Below are positions 17,525-25,785 of a DNA stretch of 64,000 nucleotides, piece by piece. Both the position numbers and the translations under genes were made by a program. Position 1 is the first letter of the stretch, and every line of letters starts with the position of its first letter. The notes below the pieces were generated by a model, which worked only from the letters and a program-made list of their open reading frames with translations, had not been told where the DNA came from and did not search any database. The DNA is from Acrocarpospora catenulata (GTDB lineage Bacteria > Actinomycetota > Actinomycetes > Streptosporangiales > Streptosporangiaceae): contig NZ_JAHCST010000009.1 in NCBI RefSeq assembly GCF_018476525.1, positions 186,001 through 250,000 on the forward strand, read 5' to 3'.

Positions 17525-18232
17525 GTGACAGACAGCCGCCGAGCAGCGGGAGACGCCGTGGAGACCCCTGAGCCGCCGAACCCACGCATTTCGCGGCGCC
17601 AGGCCGCGGCCGAGGAGAGCAGGCGCAGGCTTCTTGAGGCCGCCCTGTCCCACTTCTCCCGCCAGCCCTACGACGAGGTCACCGCCGCGGAGATCACCGA
17701 CACCGCCGGCGTCGCGGCCGGTCTGCTGTTCCACCATTTCCAGAACAAGCGCGGCATCTACCTGGAGGCACTGGCCGAGGCGACGCGTCGGCTCGAGGCC
17801 GCGCACAACACCGATCACGAGGCCGAGCCCGGCGTGCAGGTGCGCCAGATGCTGCACCACCACTTCACCTATCTCATCGCGAACAAGGAACTCGCGCTCA
17901 ACGTGATCCTCGCCCGCAACGCCGTCGGGCACGAGGCCTCTGACGCGTTCGAGCTCACCAGGTGGAACACCATCACCTGGGCCTGCCGACTGCTCGACCT
18001 GGATCCCAACCATCCCGCGCTGCGCCTGATGTGGCGGACCTTCGGCGGCGCCTCGGACCAGCTGACCGTCACGCTGCTGCAGACCGGGCAGCCCTACGCC
18101 ATCGACTCCCTCGTCGAGGCACTGGTCGAGGTCCTGGTGGGCGCGTTGCGGGGCGCCGCCATACTGGACCCCGACCTCCAGGTCGACAAGGCGGTGGACG
18201 AGCTCCGGCGGCACCGGCCGTCGGCGAGGTAG
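17525..18232 (+). CDS. TetR/AcrR family transcriptional regulator, likely regulator of the catabolic locus
   Basis: 235 residues from GTG 17525; a GTG at 17561 is an alternative. The TetR helix-turn-helix region spans about residues 28-75, with AAEITDTAGVAAGLLFHHFQNKRGIYLEAL as helices 2-4. The C-terminal half is a helical ligand-binding domain. It is the last gene of the plus-strand operon behind operator site 4. As the only regulator gene inside the 25-kb locus it is the best candidate to bind the six TGTCAAC-N6-GTTGACA sites, with a CoA thioester or the substrate as inducer. That assignment is inference. Confidence 0.85.
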   Translation: MTDSRRAAGDAVETPEPPNPRISRRQAAAEESRRRLLEAALSHFSRQPYDEVTAAEITDTAGVAAGLLFHHFQNKRGIYLEALAEATRRLEAAHNTDHEAEPGVQVRQMLHHHFTYLIANKELALNVILARNAVGHEASDAFELTRWNTITWACRLLDLDPNHPALRLMWRTFGGASDQLTVTLLQTGQPYAIDSLVEALVEVLVGALRGAAILDPDLQVDKAVDELRRHRPSAR

Positions 18233-18269
18233 CCGGCGCGCAGACCAGGCACGCACTGCCCTCAGGTGT

Positions 18270-19445
18270 TCAGGCCGACAGCACCGTGCAGGTCGAGAAC
18301 TGGTTCGCGCCCCCCTGCCCGGTCGCCACGGCGACCCTCGCGCCCGGGACCTGCCGCTCACCGGCGGAGCCCATGACCTGCTGGGCGCATTCCGCCAGCC
18401 TGATGAGTGCCGTGGCGCCGACCGGGTTGGCGGCCTGGGGCCCACCGGACGGGTTGATCACCGTCTCGGTCCCCCACCGGCCGAAACCGGAGCGGACGAG
18501 GTCCGGGCCGTCAGGTGCGTCGCACAGCCGCAGCGGGCCGTAGGCCATGGTCTCCGCGTGCGTGAAGGGGGCGTGGATCTCGACGACCTGCGCCTGCCGG
18601 GCATCCGAGATGCCGGCCTGCGCGTAGGCCCGCTCCGCCGACCGACTCAGGGTGATCATGTCCTCCAGGTTGCCGATCGGGCGGTGCACCCGGTCCCCCA
18701 TGTTGTAGGTGTCGCTCACCGAGGCCCTGCCCCGGACATGGGCCAGGGGGCGGCCAGAGCCCTCGAACCGCTCGGACCGGACGATCACGACGGCGCACAC
18801 CCCCTCCGACACCGGGCAGGCGTCCAGCTGCGTGACCGGCCACGCGATCATGCGCGACCGCAGCACGTCCTCCGCGCCGTACGGTGTGCGGATCTGCGCG
18901 AGCGGGTTGCGCGAGGCGTTGTCGAAGTTGCGCTCGGCGACCTGGGCCCAGACCTCCCGGGCGTAGCCCCAGCGCGCCATCATCCGGGTGGCGCGCAGCG
19001 CGCCCATCGAGATCGTCGACAGGCCGGTGTCCCGCTCGTAGATCGGGTCGAAGATCGAGTTGAAGACCGCGGGCACGCTGTTCGCCTGCGCCATCCGCTC
19101 GACCCCGACGACGACCGCCACGTCGCCGCGCCCGGCCTCGAGGAGGTCCATCGCGGCGTAGGCCGCTGCGATGCCGGTGGTGCCGCCCGTGTTGATCCGC
19201 ATGCTCCAGCGGCCGATCGCGCAGGCCGCGGGGAGGAAGCGCTTGTCCGGACAGTTCTCTCCCGCGAGGCCGTCCGGCGCGAAACCACCGACGACGATGT
19301 CGACGTCCCGGGCGGTGAGGCCGGCGTCGGCGAGCGCCTCCCGCACGGCCTGGCCCACCAGCTCGGGGGTGGATCCCTCATGCCGCCGCCGATAGGGCGT
19401 CTGCCCCACACCGGCGACCGCGAGCCCGTGGCCGGTCCTAGGCAT
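18270..19445 (-). CDS. Thiolase-fold protein without active-site cysteine (Ltp2-like CoA-dependent retro-aldolase)
   Basis: A 391-residue thiolase-superfamily protein from ATG 19445. The nucleophile position reads INTGGTTG where true thiolases have a cysteine, the HPxGATG motif is NPVGATA, and ELHDCF is EIHAPF. These losses are typical of Ltp2-type proteins, which act with a DUF35 partner (ChsH2) as aldolases that remove a short fragment from a beta-hydroxyacyl-CoA side chain in steroid catabolism. The DUF35 gene lies directly upstream with an 8-nt overlap, giving the same gene pair. It closes the P450-led minus-strand operon. A non-catalytic role cannot be excluded. Confidence 0.82.
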   Translation of the reverse strand: MPRTGHGLAVAGVGQTPYRRRHEGSTPELVGQAVREALADAGLTARDVDIVVGGFAPDGLAGENCPDKRFLPAACAIGRWSMRINTGGTTGIAAAYAAMDLLEAGRGDVAVVVGVERMAQANSVPAVFNSIFDPIYERDTGLSTISMGALRATRMMARWGYAREVWAQVAERNFDNASRNPLAQIRTPYGAEDVLRSRMIAWPVTQLDACPVSEGVCAVVIVRSERFEGSGRPLAHVRGRASVSDTYNMGDRVHRPIGNLEDMITLSRSAERAYAQAGISDARQAQVVEIHAPFTHAETMAYGPLRLCDAPDGPDLVRSGFGRWGTETVINPSGGPQAANPVGATALIRLAECAQQVMGSAGERQVPGARVAVATGQGGANQFSTCTVLSA

Positions 19446-19968
19446 CGGCGGCCACCAGCTCGAAGGCGAAGTCGGTGATGCGGCCCTCGCACTTGTCGGA
19501 GAAGACGACCCGCACCCGCGGCTGGGTCAGCAGCAACGCCCCCGCCTCGTCGAAGTCGTGCAGGTCGATCCCGTGGACCGCGTTCAGCAGGGCGGTGGAA
19601 GCTCCGTCGAGAGTGACGTAGCCGACCACGGTCGGCGGTTCCGGAAGCCCGGGGAACGATGTCGTCAGAATCGTGAAGCTGTCCAGGGTGCCTTCGGTAC
19701 CGACCTCTCGCCACTCGTCGATCTCGACGTAGCAGGCGTCGCAGAACCCGCGGGCCGGCACGAGCACCCGGTCGCACGTGGGGCAGTGCGTACCCATGAT
19801 CCGCTGGTTGAGCCGGAGCTCGTTGAAGAACCGGCTGGCCGAGGCACCTGCGAAGTAGGTGTACCCGAAGTCCCAGTGGCCCTGGATCGTCACCGGCTCC
19901 GCGACGGGGTCGGTCGTGCTCCCGTCCGCGGCCGCGTCGCCGTCCGGGGGAACCGGCGTGCTGCTCAT
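19438..19968 (-). CDS. DUF35 OB-fold / Zn-ribbon protein (ChsH2-type aldolase partner)
   Basis: A 176-residue protein; the ATG at 19968, six bases after GAGGAG, is preferred to the TTG one codon upstream. Four cysteines near 62, 65, 76 and 79 form the CxxC-x10-CxxC zinc ribbon, followed by the OB-fold. The first 30 residues are acidic and probably disordered. It overlaps the start of the Ltp2-like gene by 8 nt. In known systems such DUF35 chains bind the thiolase-fold partner and are required for its aldolase activity, so the two are expected to form one complex. Confidence 0.85.
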   Translation of the reverse strand: MSSTPVPPDGDAAADGSTTDPVAEPVTIQGHWDFGYTYFAGASASRFFNELRLNQRIMGTHCPTCDRVLVPARGFCDACYVEIDEWREVGTEGTLDSFTILTTSFPGLPEPPTVVGYVTLDGASTALLNAVHGIDLHDFDEAGALLLTQPRVRVVFSDKCEGRITDFAFELVAADA

Positions 19969-20005
19969 CAACTGCTCCTCGTGCTACTCGTCGGTGGGTT
20001 CCGGA

Positions 20006-21109
20006 TCACCTGCAGGACCGCCCGTGCGTCGTGTCGTGGCCTTCGGCACGCCCGAGTACCACGGCGGCCTGGGTCTGAGCTGCGACGACGGAGGACCCCG
20101 AGGCGAGGGCGAGGGCTCCGTCACCTTCGCGGACCCGCTGCACCGCCCGGGCGATCCGGGTCAGGCCCATCGCGGGGGCGCAGTAGCCGACCGACCGTGC
20201 TCCGGCCGGATCGAGCCGCGGGTCGAGTGCGAGCGCCTCCATCCCGCGCCCGGACCCGGTCGCCCCCACCGCCTCGAGCGCGAGCGCCTCGTCGAACATC
20301 GTCAAGGCGTCGATCTCCAGCACGTCGACCTCGTCGATGGAACGCCTGGCCTCGCGCAGGGCCTGCTCCCCAGCCGACCGCAGGGCGGGCAGGCCCGTCA
20401 GGTCACGGTCGCCGAGCTCGAACGGCTCGGTGCTCATCCCGGCCCCGAGCACCTCGACTGGCCCGGGCTCGCTGCTGAGCACCACCGCGGACACCACGTC
20501 TCCCCAGATCGGCAGCTCGGTGTCCCGCAACGGCCAGGCCGCAGCCGGGATCCGGCCCGCCGCGCCTTCGACCTCACCGCGGCGAGTCGCCGCCGCCGCA
20601 CGGTGCTCGGCGTACTCCGGGTGCTCGATGAGCGCGCGGGAGGCCCGTAGCCCGCTGACCCCGATCTCGGTCATGCCCAGCGGGCGCGTGGTGAACGGGT
20701 CGAACAGCGCGCGCGCGATGTCGTCGGCCGGACCCTCGCTCGCCCGGCCCCACGCGGCCACCAGACAGGTCCGGACCGAACCCGAGCGGATGCGGGCGTC
20801 GCCGAGGACGAACGCGGCGGCTCCGTCATCGCCCAGCCTGGTCTCGTCCTTCAGGAACGCCGCCGCTGCCGGCGCCGTGATCATGTTCGTGAGGGAGCGG
20901 CCGTCGACGAGGTCGTGCGCGGCGAGTACGACGGCCTCGAGGTCGCCGACCGGCATCCTCGCGTCGTCCAAGGCGCGGCGGACGCACCGGAAGATCAGGT
21001 CGGTGAGACTCGCCGACCCGTCCGCCCAGGAAGAGCTCACCGCCGTCCCGTGCACGTAGACGCGCTGCACATCGACCTCCTCGTCGTCGTTCGGGCGGGT
21101 CGCTCTCAT
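20006..21109 (-). CDS. Degenerate thiolase-like protein
   Basis: A 367-residue protein from ATG 21109, overlapping the ferredoxin stop in an ATGA junction. The thiolase fold can be followed from VRRALDDARMPVGDLEAVVLA to the C-terminal VGYCAPAMGLTRIARAVQRV, but both catalytic signatures are gone: the cysteine region reads RLGDDGAAAF and the HPxGATG region reads GYCAPAMG. It is therefore unlikely to be a thiolase in the chemical sense. It lies next to the DUF35/Ltp2-like pair and may form a heteromer with one of these proteins. A role as a structural or regulatory subunit is inferred. Confidence 0.75.
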   Translation of the reverse strand: MRATRPNDDEEVDVQRVYVHGTAVSSSWADGSASLTDLIFRCVRRALDDARMPVGDLEAVVLAAHDLVDGRSLTNMITAPAAAAFLKDETRLGDDGAAAFVLGDARIRSGSVRTCLVAAWGRASEGPADDIARALFDPFTTRPLGMTEIGVSGLRASRALIEHPEYAEHRAAAATRRGEVEGAAGRIPAAAWPLRDTELPIWGDVVSAVVLSSEPGPVEVLGAGMSTEPFELGDRDLTGLPALRSAGEQALREARRSIDEVDVLEIDALTMFDEALALEAVGATGSGRGMEALALDPRLDPAGARSVGYCAPAMGLTRIARAVQRVREGDGALALASGSSVVAAQTQAAVVLGRAEGHDTTHGRSCR

Positions 21110-21324
21110 CCGTCGTCATTCACGTCGCCGACCAGAGAGATCGCCTCCATCGGGCAGGCGTAGGCGGCCTCACGCAGCTCGCTCTCGGTCCACTCCCCGG
21201 ATGGCAGGAAGAACGCCTGCCCCTCGTCGTCGAAGTCGAACGCACCCGGGGCGTGCTGCACGCACATGCCGACCCCGGCGCACCTGCCGTGGTCGACCTC
21301 GGCCCCCTCAAGCCTGGCTGTCAT
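21106..21324 (-). CDS. 3Fe-4S ferredoxin, P450 redox partner
   Basis: A 72-residue acidic ferredoxin from ATG 21324, which overlaps the P450 stop codon by 4 nt. The cluster ligands are visible in CAGVGMC and ACPMEAI; the C-x5-C spacing with a residue other than cysteine in the middle is typical of single 3Fe-4S ferredoxins that serve bacterial P450s. Coupling to the P450 gene supports electron transfer to that enzyme. No ferredoxin reductase gene lies nearby, so a reductase encoded elsewhere is needed. Confidence 0.9.
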   Translation of the reverse strand: MTARLEGAEVDHGRCAGVGMCVQHAPGAFDFDDEGQAFFLPSGEWTESELREAAYACPMEAISLVGDVNDDG

Positions 21325-22565
21325 GACTCGTAAAAGGTGACGTGCAGCTGGGTGAGGCTGCGGGAGACCACCGTCGGCGCGTAATGCAGCTCCTGCTCGT
21401 GGATCGTGTAGCGGGGGAACGCCTGCGACAGGCCGCGAAACGCCTCCTCCGCCTCCAGCCGGGCGAGCGGGGCCCCGAGGCAGGTGTGGATCCCCTGGCC
21501 GAACGCGGTGTGCTTATTCGGCCTGCGCGCGATGTCGAGCCGTTCCGGGTCGGTGAAACCCGCGGGATCGCGGTTGGCGGCGTGCTGCACGAGCAGCACC
21601 CGGTCGCCGACCTCGATCCGCTGGCCGGCCAACTCCAGCGGCTCCTTCGCCCAGCGGGCCTGGGCACGAATCGGCCCGTCGAAGCGCAACACCTCGTCCA
21701 CGGCGGAGCGCGCCAGCGTGGGGTCCGCGCGCAGCCGTGCCCACTGGTCGGGGAACTCGTCGAACGCGACCATGCCATTGGCCAGCAGGTTCATCGTCGT
21801 CTCGTGGCCGGCGAACACCATCAAGATCGCGTTTGCGACCACCTCGTCGTCGGTGAACGCGTCGCCGCCGTCCGCGGCCTGCACCATGCCCGAGATCAGG
21901 TCCTCCCGGGGATCCCGCCGCCGCTCGGCGATGATCGGCTTGAGGAACTCGGCGAGATCGTGCATCGCCTGCTCGCCCTTACGCATCCGGTCGGTGTCGT
22001 TGCCCCGGACGAAGATCACCGCCCCCAGGTCCTCGGACCACTTCCGTACTGACTCCCGGGCCTCGGCGGGAACGCCCAGGTACTCCGCGATGACCACCAC
22101 CGGGAGGGTGAACGCGAAGCGGGCGAAGAAGTCGACCTCCTGCTGTCCCCGGATCGGCTCGATGAGCGAGCTGACGAGCTCCTGGATCCGCGGCCGGAGC
22201 ACCTCGACGCTGCGCGGGGTGAAGGCCTTGTTGACCAGCTTGCGCATCCGGGTGTGGTAGGGCGGATCCTTCCACACGAAGATCTTCGACAGCAGTCTGA
22301 AGAGCTGCTGGTACTGAGACGACGCCTCGCTGAGGTCCTCGCCGAACGGACCGGAGAAGCGGTCCGAGGACAGCTTCGTGTGGCTCCGGAAGCCCTCGAC
22401 GACCTCCGGGTATCCGGTGACGATCCAGCCGTTCCACCGCTTGTTCCAGTAGACGGAGCGGGTCTCCCGGAGCCGCCGGTAGTACTGGAACGGCCGGTCG
22501 ATCGCCTCGGGCGACAGCAGGTCGTCGAGATCGGTTGGGTTGTCCGGCAGGACTGTCTCGCTCAC
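21321..22565 (-). CDS. Cytochrome P450
   Basis: A 414-residue P450 from GTG 22565 with GGAGG upstream. The oxygen-binding I-helix motif AGHETT is at about 252-257, the ExxR motif is EVLR near 291, and the heme loop FGQGIHTCLG carries the thiolate cysteine C362. Length and motifs are those of a soluble bacterial class I enzyme. It leads the operon ferredoxin - degenerate thiolase - DUF35 - Ltp2-like, so it probably hydroxylates a side chain before aldol cleavage, as in sterol side-chain catabolism. Two TGTCAAC operators lie between it and the divergent TPP-enzyme gene. Confidence 0.92.
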   Translation of the reverse strand: MSETVLPDNPTDLDDLLSPEAIDRPFQYYRRLRETRSVYWNKRWNGWIVTGYPEVVEGFRSHTKLSSDRFSGPFGEDLSEASSQYQQLFRLLSKIFVWKDPPYHTRMRKLVNKAFTPRSVEVLRPRIQELVSSLIEPIRGQQEVDFFARFAFTLPVVVIAEYLGVPAEARESVRKWSEDLGAVIFVRGNDTDRMRKGEQAMHDLAEFLKPIIAERRRDPREDLISGMVQAADGGDAFTDDEVVANAILMVFAGHETTMNLLANGMVAFDEFPDQWARLRADPTLARSAVDEVLRFDGPIRAQARWAKEPLELAGQRIEVGDRVLLVQHAANRDPAGFTDPERLDIARRPNKHTAFGQGIHTCLGAPLARLEAEEAFRGLSQAFPRYTIHEQELHYAPTVVSRSLTQLHVTFYES

Positions 22566-22677
22566 TGCCGCCTCCGTTCGTATCCGCTCTGATGGGCGTT
22601 CCGCACTCCGCCCCGTTCAGAGCGCGCACGGTGCCCCGTGGCCGGTGCGGGCGCGTCGCCGCACCTCTGCTCGCCGG

Positions 22678-22714
22678 CCCGACTGTAGGCAGTGCCCGAC
22701 TGTAGGCAGTGCCC
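22678..22714. repeat. Tandem 17-bp direct repeat, two copies
   Basis: The unit CCCGACTGTAGGCAGTG occurs twice in a row, at 22678-22694 and 22695-22711, followed by a further CCC. It lies in the 343-bp divergent promoter region between the P450 and the TPP enzyme, just upstream of operator site 5 on the P450 side. It could be a recent duplication or a second regulator site. Confidence 0.6.
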
Positions 22715-22722
22715 GCCGAGGG

Positions 22723-22742
22723 TGTCAACATAGTCGTTGACA
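22723..22742. promoter_or_regulatory. Operator site 5, perfect TGTCAAC-N6-GTTGACA
   Basis: TGTCAAC, spacer ATAGTC, then GTTGACA: both 7-bp arms are perfect. It lies 158 bp from the P450 start and about 170 bp from the divergent TPP-enzyme start. Confidence 0.78.
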
Positions 22743-22794
22743 TATTTGGCGACAGGGGGTGGACGCCGTCGCCCGGCACCCTGCGATGAGGCTT

Positions 22795-22814
22795 TGTCAA
22801 CGGATATGTTGACA
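22795..22814. promoter_or_regulatory. Operator site 6, perfect TGTCAAC-N6-GTTGACA
   Basis: TGTCAAC, spacer GGATAT, then GTTGACA with perfect arms. Its centre is 72 bp from site 5, so the divergent promoter carries one site per direction, and it lies 95 bp before the TPP-enzyme start. Confidence 0.78.
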
Positions 22815-22908
22815 CAACCGTTTAAGGACTCTCTAATGGAGCGCACAGGCGTGGCGGGGCGTTTCGACGCGATGAGCCACCCCGGACAACAGCGCGAAGG
22901 AGCTCGGC

Positions 22909-25299
22909 ATGAGGGTGGTGGACCAGGCCCCCCAAGGCACCCACCCGACGCCTGCCTCCCTGAAAGGATTCCCTGTGACCGCCGACACCAGCACGGAACA
23001 CGCCATCGGGCGCCTGGAGACGCTGCGCACGATCGAGCAACGAGTGCTGTGGCTGTCGACCGCGATCGTCGACCATGCGAACCGGGTGCGGCCCAACCCG
23101 ACCGGGCTGAAGGTCGGCGGGCACCAGGCTTCGTCAGCGTCGATGACCACGATCATGACCGCGCTGTGGTTCGAGCAACTACGGGCCGGCGACCGGGTCT
23201 CGGTCAAACCGCATGCCTCGCCGGTGCTGCACGCGATCAACTACGTGCTCGGCGACCTGGACCGGTCCTACCTGACGACGTTGCGGTCCTTCGGCGGGTT
23301 GCAGTCCTACCCCTCGCGGTCGAAGGACCCGGATCCGGTCGACTACTCCACCGGATCGGTCGGGATCGGCGCCACGGCGCCGATCTGGGGTGCGCTCGCG
23401 CGCCGCTACGTCTCCACCCTGGGTGACCAGGCCGGGGCAGGACGCCAGTATTCGTTGGTCGGGGACGCCGAGCTGGACGAGGGCGCGGTGTGGGAGGCGA
23501 TCTGCGACCCGATGGTCGCCGAGCTCGGCGAGGTCGTGTGGATCGTCGATTTGAACCGGCAGTCCCTGGACCGGGTCGTGCCCGACATCGGCACCCCGCG
23601 ATTGCAGGGCATGTTCGACGCCGCAGGCTGGCAGGTCCTCACCGTCAAGTACGGCCGCCTGCTGGAGGAGCTGTTCACCCGGCCCGGCGGGGAGCACCTG
23701 CGCCGCCGCATCGACCAGATGCCCAATGCCGAGTACCAGCGGCTGCTCCGCTGTACCCTCGCCCAGCTGCGCGAACGGCTGCCCGGCACCGGTGACGACG
23801 CCGGCGTGCCGGCCTCCCTCGTCGCTTCCCTGGACGACGCCACGCTGCACGCCGCGGTCCGCAACCTCGGCGGGCACGACCTGCGCGCGGTCGGTGACGC
23901 CTTCGCCGCGATCGACGACACCCGGCCCACCGTGATCTTCGCGTACACGGTCAAGGGCTTCGGGCTCCCCTCCGAAGGACACCCGCAGAATCACTCCTCG
24001 CTGCTGTCCGAGGAGCAGATGCGCAAGCTCGCCGCCCGGTGCGGGACCTCGCTGGAGAACCCGTGGGAGCGCTTCGCGGAGGGCACGCAGGCAGCGCGGC
24101 TGTGTACGGTCACGGCGCAGCGGCTGCGCCGTGACCCGATCGACCCTGCCGCGGCGCCCACGCTACCGGTCGACATCGGCCGCACCCCTTCCGGGAAGGC
24201 CACCACCCAGGCCGCGCTCGGCCGGGCATTGCTCGACCTGACTCGCTCCGCCCCCGACGCCGCCCGCCGGATCGTCACGCTGTGCCCGGACGTGTCGTCG
24301 TCGACGAACCTGGGCGGCTGGGTGAACAAGGTCGGCGTCTGGTCACCCGATGAGCGCCGGGACTGGTTCGAGGACGACCCCGAGACGATCCTGCACTGGC
24401 GGGAACGCCCGACCGGGCAGCACATCGAGCTCGGCATCGCCGAGGGCAACCTCGTCGGCGCGCTCGGCGAGCTCGGCGCCACCTGGTCCCGCTGGGGACA
24501 GCCGCTGCTGCCGATCGGGGTGCTCTACGACCCGTTCGTCGAACGCGCCTTGGAACCCTGGTCGTTCGGGATCTACGCGGGCGGGCAGTCGATCCTGGTC
24601 GGCACCCCCTCCGGAGTCACCCTGGCCCCCGAGGGCGGGGCACACCAGTCGATCACCACCCCGTCCGTCGGGCTGGAACAACCCGGCTGCATCACCTACG
24701 AACCCGCGTTCGCCCTCGACACCGAATGGACCCTGCTCGCTTCCCTCGCCCGCCTCGGGCGCCCCGACGGCAGCTCGGCCTACCTACGGCTGTCCACCCG
24801 CCCGGTCGAGCAGTCACTCGCCGCAGTCCCGGCCGACCCGGCCGCCCGGGAACGACGCCGCCGCCAGGTCGTCGCGGGTGCCTACCCCCTCCGCCGGGCC
24901 GACGCCGACACCCCCGCGCTGACGATCGCCGCGATGGGCGCGACCATGCCCGAAGCCCTCGCCGCCGCCGAACGACTCGAATCGCTCGGCATCCCCGTCG
25001 ACGTCGTCTGCGTGACGAGCCCCGGCCTGCTCTTCGACGCCGTCCAGGCCCGCGCCGGCCGCGGTGCCGCAGAGACGTGGATCCTCGACGCCGCCTTCCC
25101 CGCCCGCCGGGCCGCACCGCTCGTCACCCTCCTCGACGGGCACCCACACACCCTCGCCTTCCTCGCCGGGGTCAACCAGATCCGCGCCACCCACCTCGGC
25201 GTCACCCGGTTCGGCCAGTCCGGGGACCTGGAATCGGTGTACCGTTACCACGGCCTCGACACCGACAGCGTCGTCGCCGCAGGTCTCGACCTCCTCTGA
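22909..25299 (+). CDS. TPP-dependent 2-oxoacid dehydrogenase E1, homodimeric pyruvate dehydrogenase (AceE)-like
   Basis: A 796-residue protein from ATG 22909, preceded by GAAGGAG; a GTG at 22975 is an alternative start. The order of parts is that of AceE: an N-terminal TPP-binding domain with GDAELDEG and VDLNRQS (the GDG-like/N motif), a central pyrimidine-binding domain with HIELGIAEGNLVGALGELG, and a C-terminal transketolase-like domain. It is shorter than the usual 880-900 residues, mostly in the middle. No E2 or E3 gene is adjacent. In this regulon it may handle a 2-oxoacid released by aldol or FAH cleavage, either as an E1 using the cell's E2/E3 or as a free carboligase or decarboxylase. 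Confidence 0.85.
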   Translation: MRVVDQAPQGTHPTPASLKGFPVTADTSTEHAIGRLETLRTIEQRVLWLSTAIVDHANRVRPNPTGLKVGGHQASSASMTTIMTALWFEQLRAGDRVSVKPHASPVLHAINYVLGDLDRSYLTTLRSFGGLQSYPSRSKDPDPVDYSTGSVGIGATAPIWGALARRYVSTLGDQAGAGRQYSLVGDAELDEGAVWEAICDPMVAELGEVVWIVDLNRQSLDRVVPDIGTPRLQGMFDAAGWQVLTVKYGRLLEELFTRPGGEHLRRRIDQMPNAEYQRLLRCTLAQLRERLPGTGDDAGVPASLVASLDDATLHAAVRNLGGHDLRAVGDAFAAIDDTRPTVIFAYTVKGFGLPSEGHPQNHSSLLSEEQMRKLAARCGTSLENPWERFAEGTQAARLCTVTAQRLRRDPIDPAAAPTLPVDIGRTPSGKATTQAALGRALLDLTRSAPDAARRIVTLCPDVSSSTNLGGWVNKVGVWSPDERRDWFEDDPETILHWRERPTGQHIELGIAEGNLVGALGELGATWSRWGQPLLPIGVLYDPFVERALEPWSFGIYAGGQSILVGTPSGVTLAPEGGAHQSITTPSVGLEQPGCITYEPAFALDTEWTLLASLARLGRPDGSSAYLRLSTRPVEQSLAAVPADPAARERRRRQVVAGAYPLRRADADTPALTIAAMGATMPEALAAAERLESLGIPVDVVCVTSPGLLFDAVQARAGRGAAETWILDAAFPARRAAPLVTLLDGHPHTLAFLAGVNQIRATHLGVTRFGQSGDLESVYRYHGLDTDSVVAAGLDLL

Positions 25300-25364
25300 A
25301 CCAACCTCTCCGACCCTGCTCGGACGCCCCGCACCGAAGAGTACGTGCTCGCCGTACGGGCGAT

Positions 25365-25602
25365 CTGGGACTGCTGGGCGCAGGAACCTTCCAGAACGTC
25401 GCCTCGATCGCAGGGAAGGGTTACCGCAACACGTCGGTGGTCGCGTACGCCGCGGCCAAGGCGGGCGTCATCGCGATGGACGCGGGTGGCCTCCGCAGCG
25501 TTGGCGCCCGGCATCCGGGTCTGCCCGGGACGGGTGCGTACGGCGTTCTTGCTTGAGGGCATGCAGATCATGGCAGACCAGAGCGGCATGGTCTTCGACT
25601 GA
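25365..25602 (+). pseudogene. Remnant of a short-chain dehydrogenase/reductase (SDR) gene
   Basis: Two reading frames together give the C-terminal half of an SDR. The first (from about 25365) encodes GTFQNVASIAGKGY and then VVAYAAAKAGVIAMD, which hold the NxxS-type motif and the YxxxK catalytic pair. The second, entered after about 25495, encodes LAPGIRVCPGRVRTAFLLEG and ends with a stop at 25602. The N-terminal Rossmann part and a start codon are missing and at least one frameshift separates the pieces. It directly follows the TPP-enzyme gene and was probably once a member of that operon. Confidence 0.7.
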
Positions 25603-25785
25603 CCGACCGGCGTCACGCCGGACCCTGGTTCAGCAGTGTCACCGATCATCGCGTTTGGCCGCCAGGTCTGGCGTGGCGAGGGTTCCCTCGTGCGCACGCA
25701 CCAGCTCGGCCCGCAGTCCACCGGAGTCACCGTGCAGGTTGCCGCGTTACCGCAAAGATCATCGATCACCACATCTCCGGACATA

